Shown here piece by piece: positions 33,885 to 42,509 of a stretch of DNA of 48,048 nucleotides. The translations under genes and the position numbers were made by a program. Origin of the DNA: Microvirga aerophila (lineage in GTDB: Bacteria > Pseudomonadota > Alphaproteobacteria > Rhizobiales > Beijerinckiaceae). Positions within the stretch are counted from its first letter, which is position 1. The number at the start of each line of letters is the position of its first letter. Where the stretch lies: positions 1-48,048 of the forward strand of contig NZ_QOIO01000046.1 in assembly GCF_003332305.1 (NCBI RefSeq), written 5' to 3'. The notes under the pieces were generated by a model. The model made no database searches. It was given only the letters and a program-made list of their open reading frames with translations, and was not told the DNA's origin.

Positions 33885-35267
33885 ATGCCTCATCCGCTTC
33901 TTGCCTCCGCGTCCGAGCCCGCACTTCCCATCTGGCTTGCCGATAAGGGCACATGGCCTGAGGTGGCCGCGACACTTCCATTGAGCGCCCGAGGCTTTGC
34001 AAATGCTCAAGGCTTCGAGGCAAAAGCCGGAACTCACTGCTTTCTGCCTGATGCGGAGGGCAATCTTCTGGGCGTCGCCTTCGGCGTCGATGAGGAGAGC
34101 GCCAAGCGCGTCGACCCATTCCTGGTGGGCAAGCTTCCAAATGTTTTGCCTGACGGCGTCTATCGTTTCGAGACCGACGTTGCGCGCCCGGAGCTTGCAA
34201 CGCTCGCGTGGCTTCTCGGCGCGTACTCGTTCAATCGGTATCGCAAGCGTGCATCCAAGTCGGTCCGCCTCGTGGTTCCCAAGGGGGTCGATGCGGGCGA
34301 GGTGTCCCGCATTGCCGATGCGATCGCGTCGAGCCGGGATCTCATCAACACGCCGACGAACGATCTCGGCCCGGACGGGATTGAGACAGCGGCGCGCCAC
34401 CTCGCCGAGAGGCATGGCGCTTCCTTCAGCAGCATCGTCGGTGACGATCTGCTCAAGCAGAACCTTCCCATGATCCATGCTGTTGGTCGTGCTTCGTCCA
34501 CGGCCCCGCGTCTTATCGACTTCACCTGGGGCAAGGATGATGCGCCTCGGATCACCCTTGTCGGCAAGGGCGTCGCTTTCGACACAGGTGGCCTCGATAT
34601 CAAGCCATCCTCATCCATGTTGCTCATGCGCAAGGACATGGGCGGCGCGGCCGCAACCCTTGCGCTTGCCGACATGATCATGGGCGCGGGCCTGCCGGTG
34701 CGCCTGCGCGTCCTCATCCCGGCCGTGGAGAACTCGATCTCCAGCAATGCCTTCCGCCCCGGCGACATCCTGCCGAGCCGCAAGGGCATCACAGTCGAGA
34801 TCGGCAACACGGATGCCGAGGGCCGCCTCATCCTGGCCGACGCACTCACGCTGGCGGACGAGGAGAATCCCGACCTGATCGTCGATTTCGCCACGCTGAC
34901 AGGCGCCGCCCGCGTAGCGCTAGGTCCCGATCTGCCACCGTTCTATACCGACGACGATGCGCTTGCGGCCGAGATCTCCCGTCATGGAGAAGCCGTGAAC
35001 GATCCAGTGTGGCGCATGCCCCTCTGGGCGCCCTATCAGGCCCAGCTCGATTCCAAGTATGCGGACATGAACAACACCGGTGGGCCCATGGGTGGCTCAA
35101 TCACGGCCGCCCTGTTCCTGCGCCGGTTTGTGAGCGCCGCCAAAGCCCATGTGCATTTCGACATCTTCGCCTGGAACAACGCCGCCAAGCCTGGCCGTCC
35201 CGAAGGCGGCGAAGTGCAGGCGGCCCGGCTGATCTATGCGCTCCTGAAGGATCGATACCGCTCCTGA
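33885..35267 (+). CDS. M17-family leucyl aminopeptidase
   Basis: This 460-residue metallopeptidase has the catalytic C-terminal M17 domain with Lys228 (LVGKGVAFDTGGLDIKP), the MRKDMGGAA block with the Asp ligand, and NTDAEGRL (308-315) with its metal-binding Asp/Glu and catalytic Arg. The divergent N-terminal domain (1-135) resembles the shorter proteobacterial group rather than E. coli PepA. It releases N-terminal residues from peptides in the cytosol. ATG 33885 is used; an upstream TTG at 33867 is possible. The ribosome-binding site is weak. Confidence 0.93.
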   Translation: MPHPLLASASEPALPIWLADKGTWPEVAATLPLSARGFANAQGFEAKAGTHCFLPDAEGNLLGVAFGVDEESAKRVDPFLVGKLPNVLPDGVYRFETDVARPELATLAWLLGAYSFNRYRKRASKSVRLVVPKGVDAGEVSRIADAIASSRDLINTPTNDLGPDGIETAARHLAERHGASFSSIVGDDLLKQNLPMIHAVGRASSTAPRLIDFTWGKDDAPRITLVGKGVAFDTGGLDIKPSSSMLLMRKDMGGAAATLALADMIMGAGLPVRLRVLIPAVENSISSNAFRPGDILPSRKGITVEIGNTDAEGRLILADALTLADEENPDLIVDFATLTGAARVALGPDLPPFYTDDDALAAEISRHGEAVNDPVWRMPLWAPYQAQLDSKYADMNNTGGPMGGSITAALFLRRFVSAAKAHVHFDIFAWNNAAKPGRPEGGEVQAARLIYALLKDRYRS

Positions 35268-35270
35268 GAA

Positions 35271-35296
35271 TGGCCGCCGGAGGGACTTGCACCCTT
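35271..35296 (-). other. tRNA 3'-end-like remnant (tentative)
   Basis: On the minus strand AGGG-TGCAAGT-CCCT looks like a T-arm with a 7-nt loop (one change from the TTCRANY consensus), followed by CCGGCGGCCA, resembling an acceptor 3' strand ending in CCA. No matching 5' acceptor arm, D-arm or anticodon arm is found upstream on that strand, so this is not a functional tRNA. It could be an old integration scar or a chance match. Confidence 0.2.
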
Positions 35297-35341
35297 TTGT
35301 TCAAGGTCAAATAATACGGCGCCGAAACGAACGGTGCCCTC

Positions 35342-35689
35342 ATGTCTGTAGAGTTGCGTGCCTTCCAGTCGCTGAAGCTCTGGCACGACGTGCATCTTGA
35401 CCTTGTGCATCACGGTGGGGACCTGTCTTCGCGCCAGATCGCCATTCTGCTGACCATCTATCTTGAACCTCCTCCGCATACGGTGCGGGGGCTTGCCAGG
35501 AAGCTTCGCGTCACCAAGCCCGTGATCACGCGAGCCCTGGACACCATGGGCAAGCTTGACCTTGTCGCCCGTCGCAGGGACGAAGCGGACCGGCGCAATG
35601 TCGTCATCCAGCGCACGGTGGCTGGCGCTCTGGCGGTGGAACGGCTAGGGGATGTCATCACCGCCCATGCCAAGGAGCTGCCCCGATGA
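35342..35689 (+). CDS. MarR-family transcriptional regulator
   Basis: This 115-residue protein carries a winged helix-turn-helix of the MarR type: LSSRQIAILLTIYLEPPPHTVRGLARKLRVTKPVITRALDTM is the recognition region and RRRDEADRRNVVIQRT the basic wing. It is shorter than most MarR proteins (about 140-150), lacking some of the terminal dimerisation helices. It overlaps the following NlpC/P60 gene by ATGA, so the two are made together. A weak partial palindrome TTGN-type lies upstream at 35297-35310 and could be its own operator. The ligand is unknown. Confidence 0.85.
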   Translation: MSVELRAFQSLKLWHDVHLDLVHHGGDLSSRQIAILLTIYLEPPPHTVRGLARKLRVTKPVITRALDTMGKLDLVARRRDEADRRNVVIQRTVAGALAVERLGDVITAHAKELPR

Positions 35690-36534
35690 CCTTCGACCGC
35701 CGCATCACCCCGTTCCGCGCCGACTTGGCCGACGAGAAGCTGCGCGGGCAGGTGGAGGCGGAACGTTTCGTGACCGGCACGCGCCAACAGGTTGTCGCAG
35801 CCTATGCATCTTTGCATCGTCATCCGTCGCGGGAAGCGCCTATCGACACCCAGGCGATCCGCGGCGAAAGCGTCACGGTTTACGACGAGCATGAGGGCTG
35901 GGCCTGGGTTCAGCTGCACGATGACGGCTATGTGGGTTATCTGTCGAGCGAAGCCCTGGGTGATCCGGGACCAGAGACCACCCACAGGGTCAGCGCCGTT
36001 CGCACCTATGTGTATCCTGGCCCCAGCCTGAAACTGCCCGACCAAGGCTATCTCACGCTCAACTCGAAACTCGCCGTTGCGGGGATCGAGGGTGACTATG
36101 CGCGCCTTGCGGCGGGTGGTTTCGTCTTCTCCGCTCACCTGACCGGTCTGGACACCTTCGAGATGGACTATGTGAGCGTTGCCGAACGCCTTCTGCATAC
36201 CCCCTATCTCTGGGGCGGCAAGACCAGCATCGGCCTCGACTGCTCGGGCCTTGTGCAGACCGTTCTGGCGGCTGCCGGCATCAAAGCGCCCCGGGACAGC
36301 GACATGCAGGAGGAGCGTCTAGGACGTCCTGTGGAAATCACTCCCGGCCTCGGCGGCCTGCAGCGCGGCGACCTGGTGTTCTGGAAGGGCCATGTGGGCC
36401 TCATGGTGGATGAGACCAACATGATCCACGCCACGGGCCATACCATGACAGTCTATGTCGAACCGCTCGCGGTTGCGGAAGAGCGCATCCGCCGCACGAG
36501 CTATGGTCCGATCACCGCGATCAAGCGCCTCTAG
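35686..36534 (+). CDS. NlpC/P60-family cell-wall peptidase with SH3-like domains
   Basis: This 282-residue protein has two bacterial SH3-like stretches (about 30-95 and 100-150) and a C-terminal NlpC/P60 domain. Its catalytic Cys186 (IGLDCSGLV), His236 (WKGHVGLM) and His248 (NMIHATGH) are present. The fold matches dipeptidyl-peptidase VI-type enzymes that cut gamma-D-Glu-diaminopimelate bonds in peptidoglycan fragments. No signal peptide is visible, so it is likely cytosolic and may recycle imported muropeptides. That would fit with the M17 aminopeptidase just upstream. It overlaps the MarR gene by 4 bases. Confidence 0.92.
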   Translation: MTFDRRITPFRADLADEKLRGQVEAERFVTGTRQQVVAAYASLHRHPSREAPIDTQAIRGESVTVYDEHEGWAWVQLHDDGYVGYLSSEALGDPGPETTHRVSAVRTYVYPGPSLKLPDQGYLTLNSKLAVAGIEGDYARLAAGGFVFSAHLTGLDTFEMDYVSVAERLLHTPYLWGGKTSIGLDCSGLVQTVLAAAGIKAPRDSDMQEERLGRPVEITPGLGGLQRGDLVFWKGHVGLMVDETNMIHATGHTMTVYVEPLAVAEERIRRTSYGPITAIKRL

Positions 36535-36552
36535 GCCACGGCGGCCAAGCCG

Positions 36553-37311
36553 GTGCCTGATCCAACTGTTCTGATTGTCGCGACCTGCGGCGTCTTTCTG
36601 ATCGCGTTCATGAAGGGCGCTTTCGGAGGCGGGCTCGCGGTCATCGGCATTCCGCTCCTGGCGCTCGTCATGGATCCGGTTTCCGCCGGAGCCTTGCTGG
36701 CTCCCCTCTTCATCGTGATGGATGTCGCCGCTCTTTATTACTGGCGTCCCGGCACATGGTCGAAGATCGACCTGATCGTGCTGCTGCCCGGCCTTGCCTG
36801 CGGCATCGGGCTTGGGTTCCTGGTCATGACCGTGATCGACCGGAACGCCGTCGCCATCGTGGTGGCGCTGACAACGCTGGTTTTCACGGGCTTGTGGTTC
36901 CGCGGCGGGGGACAGGTCGTGCAGCGACCCCGCTCGACTCCCAAAGCCCTCATTGCCGGCACCGCTTCAGGCCTCACGTCGATGGTGGCCCATTCGGGCG
37001 GCCCACCCATCGCCATGTATCTCCTGACCCTCGGATTGCCGAAAGCCGTCTATGCGGGCACGAGCAGCAGCTTCTTCGCCGTCGGGAACGTGATGAAGGC
37101 CATTCCGTGGCTTGTGCTTGCAAAACCCAGCACCGAGCTATGGACGCTGATGGGCCTGTGCCTCCCGGTCATCCCCATCGGCGTCTGGGCTGGCTACAGG
37201 ATGCATCAGCGTTTGGATCAGCGGCAGCTTTACCGCCTATGCTACAGTCTGCTCGCCATCACGGCCCTGAAACTGCTTTGGGATGGACTGCGCGGATACG
37301 GATTGATCTGA
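36553..37311 (+). CDS. TSUP/TauE-SafE family membrane transporter
   Basis: This 252-residue membrane protein has about eight hydrophobic segments and the family half-repeat signature in FLIAFMKGAFGGGLAVIGIPLLALVMDP, repeated later around LTSMVAHSGGPPIAMYLL. TSUP proteins export or import small organic sulfonates, sulfite or other anions. The start is a GTG at 36553, 18 bases after the NlpC/P60 stop. It ends 3 bases before the convergent ghrA-like gene. The substrate is not predictable from this sequence. Confidence 0.9.
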   Translation: MPDPTVLIVATCGVFLIAFMKGAFGGGLAVIGIPLLALVMDPVSAGALLAPLFIVMDVAALYYWRPGTWSKIDLIVLLPGLACGIGLGFLVMTVIDRNAVAIVVALTTLVFTGLWFRGGGQVVQRPRSTPKALIAGTASGLTSMVAHSGGPPIAMYLLTLGLPKAVYAGTSSSFFAVGNVMKAIPWLVLAKPSTELWTLMGLCLPVIPIGVWAGYRMHQRLDQRQLYRLCYSLLAITALKLLWDGLRGYGLI

Positions 37312-37314
37312 GGA

Positions 37315-38259
37315 TCAATAACCGCGCTTGCGATCCACCACGTTCTGGAACGGCTCTCCCGCTTCATGCCGCCGAATCTGGTCTGCAATGTAGCGCGCCG
37401 TCATCTCGGGATCGCTGACCGCTGAATTGTGCGGTGTCACGGTGACCTGCGGATGCGTCCAGAACGGCGAATCCTGCGGCAATGGCTCAACCTGGAACAC
37501 GTCGAGAGTCGCGGCCTTCAGTGTTCCGTCGTCGAGGCATGCGACGATGTCCTCCTCAACCTGCAAGCCGCCGCGGCCGGCATTGATCAGGATCGGACCG
37601 TCGAGCTGCCCGTCGCGGGCAAGCTTTTCGAAGAGCCTGCGGTTGAGGATGCCGCGCGTCTCCGGCGTCAGCGGCAGGAGGCTCACGAGAATGTCCGTGC
37701 GGGCCAGGAACTCTGCAAGGCCATCATCGCCAGAGTAGATCCTGTAGCCGTCGCCGTTCTTCGGGCTGCGGCTCCATGCAGCCACGTCGAAACCCATGAC
37801 CTTGAGCTTGCGCGCTGCATCCTGCCCCAGCACGCCCGACCCCATCACGCCGACACGCACTTCGCTTGCGATCGGCGGAGAACGCTCCTGATCCCATTGC
37901 TTGGCGCGTTGAGCGGCGTCGAACCGTCGTTGATCGCGCAGATGCATAAGGCAGTGCAGCACCACGTACTCGCTCATGCGATGGGTAAGGTCGTCCTGCG
38001 CCACACGTACGATGGGCACATCGGGCAGGCCCTGATAACCCATCAGATGATCAACACCGGCTCCGAGCGAAAAGATCGCCTCAAGCGCCGGCAGGTCCGA
38101 CAGGCTTCCGGGCTTCGGACCCCAGGTCGCCACATAACGAATGCGGCTTCTGTCGAAGTCGCCATGGCCCAACACCGCGACGTCATGTTTGGGCAAGTGT
38201 TTCTTGAAGCGTTCTACCCATGGCTGAGGATCCCATGTGACGGCGATAAGGAGGGTCAC
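37315..38259 (-). CDS. GhrA-like glyoxylate/hydroxypyruvate reductase
   Basis: This 314-residue D-isomer-specific 2-hydroxyacid dehydrogenase has the Rossmann loop VRVGVMGSGVLGQDAARKL and catalytic Arg in INAGRGGLQVEEDI. The active-site Glu lies near DVFQVEPLP and the His in TPHNSA. GhrA reduces glyoxylate and hydroxypyruvate with NADPH. The start is GTG 38259, which overlaps the deoA stop as GTGA, so it is translated with the nucleoside catabolic genes. It could reduce an aldehyde or keto acid arising from that pathway, but this is inference. Confidence 0.9.
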   Translation of the reverse strand: MTLLIAVTWDPQPWVERFKKHLPKHDVAVLGHGDFDRSRIRYVATWGPKPGSLSDLPALEAIFSLGAGVDHLMGYQGLPDVPIVRVAQDDLTHRMSEYVVLHCLMHLRDQRRFDAAQRAKQWDQERSPPIASEVRVGVMGSGVLGQDAARKLKVMGFDVAAWSRSPKNGDGYRIYSGDDGLAEFLARTDILVSLLPLTPETRGILNRRLFEKLARDGQLDGPILINAGRGGLQVEEDIVACLDDGTLKAATLDVFQVEPLPQDSPFWTHPQVTVTPHNSAVSDPEMTARYIADQIRRHEAGEPFQNVVDRKRGY

Positions 38260-39581
38260 GCGTTTGCTCCGATACGCTCGAGGATCAACTTTCCCGACGG
38301 GGCCGATGTTTCGCCAACCATGTAAGCCGCGCGAACAGCCCGAGCGGCAGCTTCCGCGGCTTCCTCGCTGCGGGCATGCACGATGCCGAGGGGGCGCTCA
38401 CCATCGACCCTTTCGCCGACGCCCGCAAGTTCCGTCAGCCCGACCGCATGATCAACCGGATCCTGCGGCCTCGTGCGCCCTCCGCCTAGAGCCACGACCG
38501 CAATGCCGACTTCGCGCGTCGAAACGCTCTGCACGGTTCCGGGACGCTCCGCATGAACGGGGCGGACGACCGGTGCAGCCGTGAGATGCTTCCTGTGGTT
38601 CTCAAGAAGATCCGAAGGGCCGCCGAGCGCCACGACCATGCGCTGGAAGATTTCTGCGGCCTTGCCGGACGCAATCGCATCCTCGATCTTGGCGCGTGCT
38701 TCGGAGATGTCCGCCGCGAGTTTGCCCAGCACGAGCATCTCGGCGCTGAGTTCCACGGTCACCTCATGGAACCGCGCCTCACGGCGGCGGCCTGTCAAGT
38801 AATCGGCCGTGTACGCGACTTCCACCGCATTGCCGGCGGCGGATGCGAGCGACTCATTCATGTCGGTCAGCAGGGCGCTCGTGGGAAGTCCGGCGCCATT
38901 GGCAACCAGCACGAGGCTCTCGGCCAGGGCGCGCGCGTCAGCGGTATTGTCCATGAATGCGCCAGAGCCGAATTTCACGTCCATGACGAGACCGTGAAGC
39001 CCGGCGGCGAGCTTCTTCGAAAGGATGGAGGCCGTGATCAAGTCGATGGATTCGACGGTCGCCGTCACATCCCGGATGGAATAGAGTCGCTTGTCGGCCG
39101 GAGCGAGATCAGCGGTCTGGCCGATAATGGCGCAGCCGACCTCGCGCGTGACACGCCGGAACGTTTCGATATCCGGCTGCGAGACATAGCCTGGAATGGA
39201 ATCGAGCTTGTCGAGTGTCCCGCCCGTGTGTCCAAGGCCACGTCCGGAGATCATCGGCACGTAGCCGCCACAGGCCGCCACCGCAGGTCCGAGCGCAAGG
39301 CTGACCGTGTCGCCAACGCCGCCGGTCGAATGCTTGTCGAGTACGGGACCAGGAAGATCCCACTTCAACACCTCGCCTGACTGGGTCATGGCGCGAGTCA
39401 GCGCGACACGCTCCGGCACGGAAAGGCCACGGAAGAACACCGCCATGGCAAAGGAGGCAGCCTGCCCCTCCGACACCCGGCCGGAGGTCAGGCCCTCGAT
39501 GAAGCTTTGGATCTGCTCGGCCGCGAGCACGCCGCCGTCGCGCTTGTGGCGAATGATTTCCTGTGGAAGGTGGTGGCTCAT
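38256..39581 (-). CDS. deoA: Thymidine phosphorylase
   Basis: This 441-residue enzyme phosphorolyses thymidine and deoxyuridine to the base and deoxyribose-1-phosphate. The phosphate and base sites are visible in KHSTGGVGDTVSLALGP (from Lys83), SGRGLGHTGGTLDKLDSIPG and SILSKKLAAGLHGLVMDVK. The helical N-terminal and C-terminal domains fit the family length. It lies 1 base after deoC and overlaps the ghrA-like gene, in a minus-strand operon that runs from 46.7 kb. Confidence 0.96.
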   Translation of the reverse strand: MSHHLPQEIIRHKRDGGVLAAEQIQSFIEGLTSGRVSEGQAASFAMAVFFRGLSVPERVALTRAMTQSGEVLKWDLPGPVLDKHSTGGVGDTVSLALGPAVAACGGYVPMISGRGLGHTGGTLDKLDSIPGYVSQPDIETFRRVTREVGCAIIGQTADLAPADKRLYSIRDVTATVESIDLITASILSKKLAAGLHGLVMDVKFGSGAFMDNTADARALAESLVLVANGAGLPTSALLTDMNESLASAAGNAVEVAYTADYLTGRRREARFHEVTVELSAEMLVLGKLAADISEARAKIEDAIASGKAAEIFQRMVVALGGPSDLLENHRKHLTAAPVVRPVHAERPGTVQSVSTREVGIAVVALGGGRTRPQDPVDHAVGLTELAGVGERVDGERPLGIVHARSEEAAEAAARAVRAAYMVGETSAPSGKLILERIGANA

Positions 39582-39582
39582 G

Positions 39583-40344
39583 TCAGTAGGTCCCGGCGGC
39601 TGTCGCTGCGGCGCGCCCCTCGATGGCGGCGATCAGCGCGTCATAGACGCTGCTGGCCCCGATGCGGAATGTGGCCGGCCTTGCCCAGCCCGGTCCCATG
39701 ATGCGGTCGGCTGTGTCGAGATAGAGCTTCGCATCTGCCACCGTGCGAATGCCGCCGGAGGGCTTGAGACCGACGGGACGGCCCGAAGCTTTGATTACGT
39801 CGAGCATGATCTCGGCCGCCTCAGGCGTGGCGGAAACCTGCGTCTTGCCCGTCGAGGTCTTGATGAAATCCGCCCCCGCGTCGATGGCAAGTCGGCTTGC
39901 TGTCTCGATCAGCGCGGGATCATTGAGTTCGCCAGTTTCCAGGATGACCTTGAGAAGGCGGCCCTGGTCGATCATTTCACGCACGGCCTCGACCATTTCA
40001 GTCGCGATCCCGAGATCACCGCGCCGCATGGCCTCGTAGGGCAGCACAAGATCGATCTCGTTCGCACCGTCGGACAAAGCCTCCTGCACGTCGTCCGTGA
40101 CGCGGCCTACATCCTCGCCGCCTGCCGGGAAGTTGACCACCGTGGCAATACGTACGGACGAGCCTTTCAGCGCGTCGCGCGCGCGCACCACGAATTGCGG
40201 CCAGAGGCACACCGCCGCGACAGGGCCGCGTGGGTCTATGGCCTTCTTGCAAAGCGTATCGATGGCCTGATTGGTGCAGGTCTCCGTGAGATCGGTGAGA
40301 TCGAGGCAGCGCAGGGCGCGCTGTGCGATTTCGACATCAGACAT
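39583..40344 (-). CDS. deoC: Deoxyribose-phosphate aldolase
   Basis: This 253-residue class I aldolase splits deoxyribose-5-phosphate into acetaldehyde and glyceraldehyde-3-phosphate. The Schiff-base Lys162 lies in DFIKTSTGKTQ, the second catalytic Lys in GLKPSGGIR, and the Asp of the proton relay in NEIDLVLPY. ATG 40344 has GGAG 8 nt upstream and overlaps the end of punA by 8 bases. Earlier frame positions up to 40458 lie within punA and are not used. Confidence 0.96.
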   Translation of the reverse strand: MSDVEIAQRALRCLDLTDLTETCTNQAIDTLCKKAIDPRGPVAAVCLWPQFVVRARDALKGSSVRIATVVNFPAGGEDVGRVTDDVQEALSDGANEIDLVLPYEAMRRGDLGIATEMVEAVREMIDQGRLLKVILETGELNDPALIETASRLAIDAGADFIKTSTGKTQVSATPEAAEIMLDVIKASGRPVGLKPSGGIRTVADAKLYLDTADRIMGPGWARPATFRIGASSVYDALIAAIEGRAAATAAGTY

Positions 40345-41155
40345 GGGAAAGCTCCGCCACGAATGCACGAATGAGATACTTGAACCGATCGGAAGCTTCA
40401 GCCGCCGTATCCTTGGTTTCCTGATGCGATGGCGACGCCCCCTCGATCCCGGCTGCAAGGTTGGTCACAACCGAAACCGCCGCGACCCTGAGACCGTAAT
40501 AGCGCGCCAGGATCACCTCGGGCACGGTGGACATACCCACGAGATCGCCGCCTAGGACTTGCACCATGCGGATCTCGGCCGGGGTCTCGAAGCTTGGGCC
40601 CGACAGCCACGCATAGACGCCCTCCGGCACCTCAATGCCTGTGCTTTTCGCGGCCCTCTGCAACGTCTCCCGGAGCCCGTCGTCATAGGCACCGGTCAGA
40701 GACACGAAACGCCCCTCGGTGTGATCGCGCAGGAGGGGGTTGCCGCCGGACAGGTTGAGGTGATCGCCGATGGCCACGAGGCTGCCAGGCCGGATGTGAG
40801 CGCGAACGGAGCCGGCCGCATTGGTCAGGACCAGCACCGGAATGCCAAGCTCTCGCACCAGCGCAACGGGCACGCGCATCGCGCCGGCATCGCCGGTCTC
40901 GTAATAATGGGCGCGTCCCTGGAACAGGAGGACGCGCTTTCCTTCAAGCGTGCCGGCAACGAGACGTCCGGCATGGCCCGAGACGCCGCTCCTCGGAAAA
41001 TGCGGAATATCCGCATAGGGAAGGCTGACGGCATCAGTCAGGTCATCGACCAAAGTGCCGAGCCCCGTGCCGAGCACGAACGCTGCGTCGAACTGGCCAT
41101 CGAAGCCGCGGGTGCGCACGAACTCGGCGGCCTCCTGAACCTTCTGGTGCATCAT
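40337..41155 (-). CDS. punA: Purine nucleoside phosphorylase (trimeric type)
   Basis: This 272-residue protein belongs to the PNP/MTAP family that releases purine bases from (deoxy)guanosine and inosine. Family blocks are VLGTGLGTLVDDL, PHFPRSGVSGHAGRLVAGTL, FQGRAHYYE (with the phosphate-binding His/Tyr), VLTNAAGSV and MSTVPEVILARY. MMHQ gives two adjacent Met starts, at 41155 and 41152. It lies between cdd upstream and deoC downstream, with overlapping ends, so the phosphorylase product passes straight to DeoB/DeoC. Confidence 0.94.
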   Translation of the reverse strand: MMHQKVQEAAEFVRTRGFDGQFDAAFVLGTGLGTLVDDLTDAVSLPYADIPHFPRSGVSGHAGRLVAGTLEGKRVLLFQGRAHYYETGDAGAMRVPVALVRELGIPVLVLTNAAGSVRAHIRPGSLVAIGDHLNLSGGNPLLRDHTEGRFVSLTGAYDDGLRETLQRAAKSTGIEVPEGVYAWLSGPSFETPAEIRMVQVLGGDLVGMSTVPEVILARYYGLRVAAVSVVTNLAAGIEGASPSHQETKDTAAEASDRFKYLIRAFVAELSHV

Positions 41156-41194
41156 CGTCTCTTGTTGTGCGGCATAGCCCTTTCAGGGTTTGCC

Positions 41195-41599
41195 TTATGG
41201 GCTGCTTAAATTGTCGGGTCCGAACGAGAAGGGCAACAATTCGTCGAGGGTGAAGCTCTTCCGGATCCCTTCAGGTCCTGCGATGTGAATTGGCGTATCG
41301 GAGGCGGCGAATTCGCGGATTCTTTGGCGGCAGCCGCCACAAGGTGTCACGAGGTTCTCACCCTCGCCCATCACCACGATCTGCGCGATGCGGCTTTCGC
41401 CGGCGGCGATCATAGCCGAAACGGCCCCTGCTTCCGCGCAGCTACCGACCGGGTAAGCGGCGTTCTCCACATTGCAGCCGGCGAACACCTTGCCTGTGGC
41501 CGTCGCGATGGCGGCTCCGACCTTGAACCGCGAATAGGGCGCATAGGCCTTCGCCTGAATGGCCTTGGCGGCCTCAAAAAGTTCGTCGACGGACGCCAT
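41195..41599 (-). CDS. cdd: Cytidine deaminase
   Basis: This 134-residue small tetrameric-type enzyme deaminates cytidine and deoxycytidine. The zinc site is Cys54 (SCAEAGA, with proton shuttle Glu56) and Cys87/Cys90 (PCGGCRQ). The substrate block is CNVENAAYP. It starts 1 base after the upstream permease stop (on the minus strand). It channels imported cytidine into uridine for the phosphorylase and upp/URC route. Confidence 0.96.
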   Translation of the reverse strand: MASVDELFEAAKAIQAKAYAPYSRFKVGAAIATATGKVFAGCNVENAAYPVGSCAEAGAVSAMIAAGESRIAQIVVMGEGENLVTPCGGCRQRIREFAASDTPIHIAGPEGIRKSFTLDELLPFSFGPDNLSSP

Positions 41600-41600
41600 A

Positions 41601-42506
41601 TCAGCGCTCCTTCACATAGGGCACGCCGGATGCGCGGGGCGGAATGGCGGTTCCGATGACGCCTGCCAGCAGGATGACGGTCATGAGGTAAGGCAGGGCC
41701 TGGATTGCCTGAACCGGCACCTCGCCGATGCCGGGCAGAGAAATGCCCTGGAGTCGGATGGCAACTGCATCGAGAAGCCCGAACAGGAAGCAGGCGCCCA
41801 GCGCCGGCCAAGCCCGCCATTTGGCGAAGATCAGCGCCGCGAGCGCGATGAAGCCCTTGCCCGCCGTCATGTTGGGGAGAAAACCCGCAGACTGGCCGAC
41901 CGACAAGTAGGTTCCCGCCAGTCCGCACAACACTCCGGCGATAGCGACGGCTGCATAGCGCAGGCCCGTCACTGAAATGCCCGCCGTGTCGACAGCCGCA
42001 GGGTTTTCGCCGACCGCCCTCAGGCGCAGACCGAAGCGGGTTCGTCCGAGCACGAACCAGGTGAGCGGCACAGCCAGCAGAACGAAATAGACAAGCGCCG
42101 AGTGGCCGAAAATCGCATCCCCGAAGCGCTGCGCGCCTTCCAGAGGCGGCGTGCGTCCGCCCTGCCCATACCAGGCATTGCCGACAATTGCCGTCAAGCC
42201 CGCCGCCAGCATGTTGATGGCAACGCCCGACACGATCTGATTGCCGCGCTGGCTGATGGACGCGAAGCCATGAATGAGCGCAAAGACGACCGAGGCAGCA
42301 ATGCCGGCCAAGAGACCGACCCACGCGGAGTCTGAAATATAAGCCGCCGCCGCCGCCGCAAAGGCCGCCACGAGCATTTTGCCTTCAAGCCCGATATCGA
42401 CGACCCCCGAACGCTCCGACCACAGACCTGCCAGACAGGCGGCAAGGAGCGGGATGGACAGCCGCAGGGATGAGTCGAAGATGGTGACGAGAACTCCGAG
42501 ATCCAT
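41601..42506 (-). CDS. Nucleoside ABC transporter permease (NupQ/YufQ type)
   Basis: This 301-residue membrane permease of the BPD_transp_2 family has about eight helices. It starts with MDLGVLVTIFDSSLRLSIPLL and contains ERSGVVDIGLEGKMLVAAF, the conserved block of nucleoside permeases in BMP-type importers. The EAA-like region is around RTRFGLRLRAVGENPAAVDTAGISV. It pairs with the next permease (42510) to form the channel. Confidence 0.93.
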   Translation of the reverse strand: MDLGVLVTIFDSSLRLSIPLLAACLAGLWSERSGVVDIGLEGKMLVAAFAAAAAAYISDSAWVGLLAGIAASVVFALIHGFASISQRGNQIVSGVAINMLAAGLTAIVGNAWYGQGGRTPPLEGAQRFGDAIFGHSALVYFVLLAVPLTWFVLGRTRFGLRLRAVGENPAAVDTAGISVTGLRYAAVAIAGVLCGLAGTYLSVGQSAGFLPNMTAGKGFIALAALIFAKWRAWPALGACFLFGLLDAVAIRLQGISLPGIGEVPVQAIQALPYLMTVILLAGVIGTAIPPRASGVPYVKER

Positions 42507-42509
42507 GGC

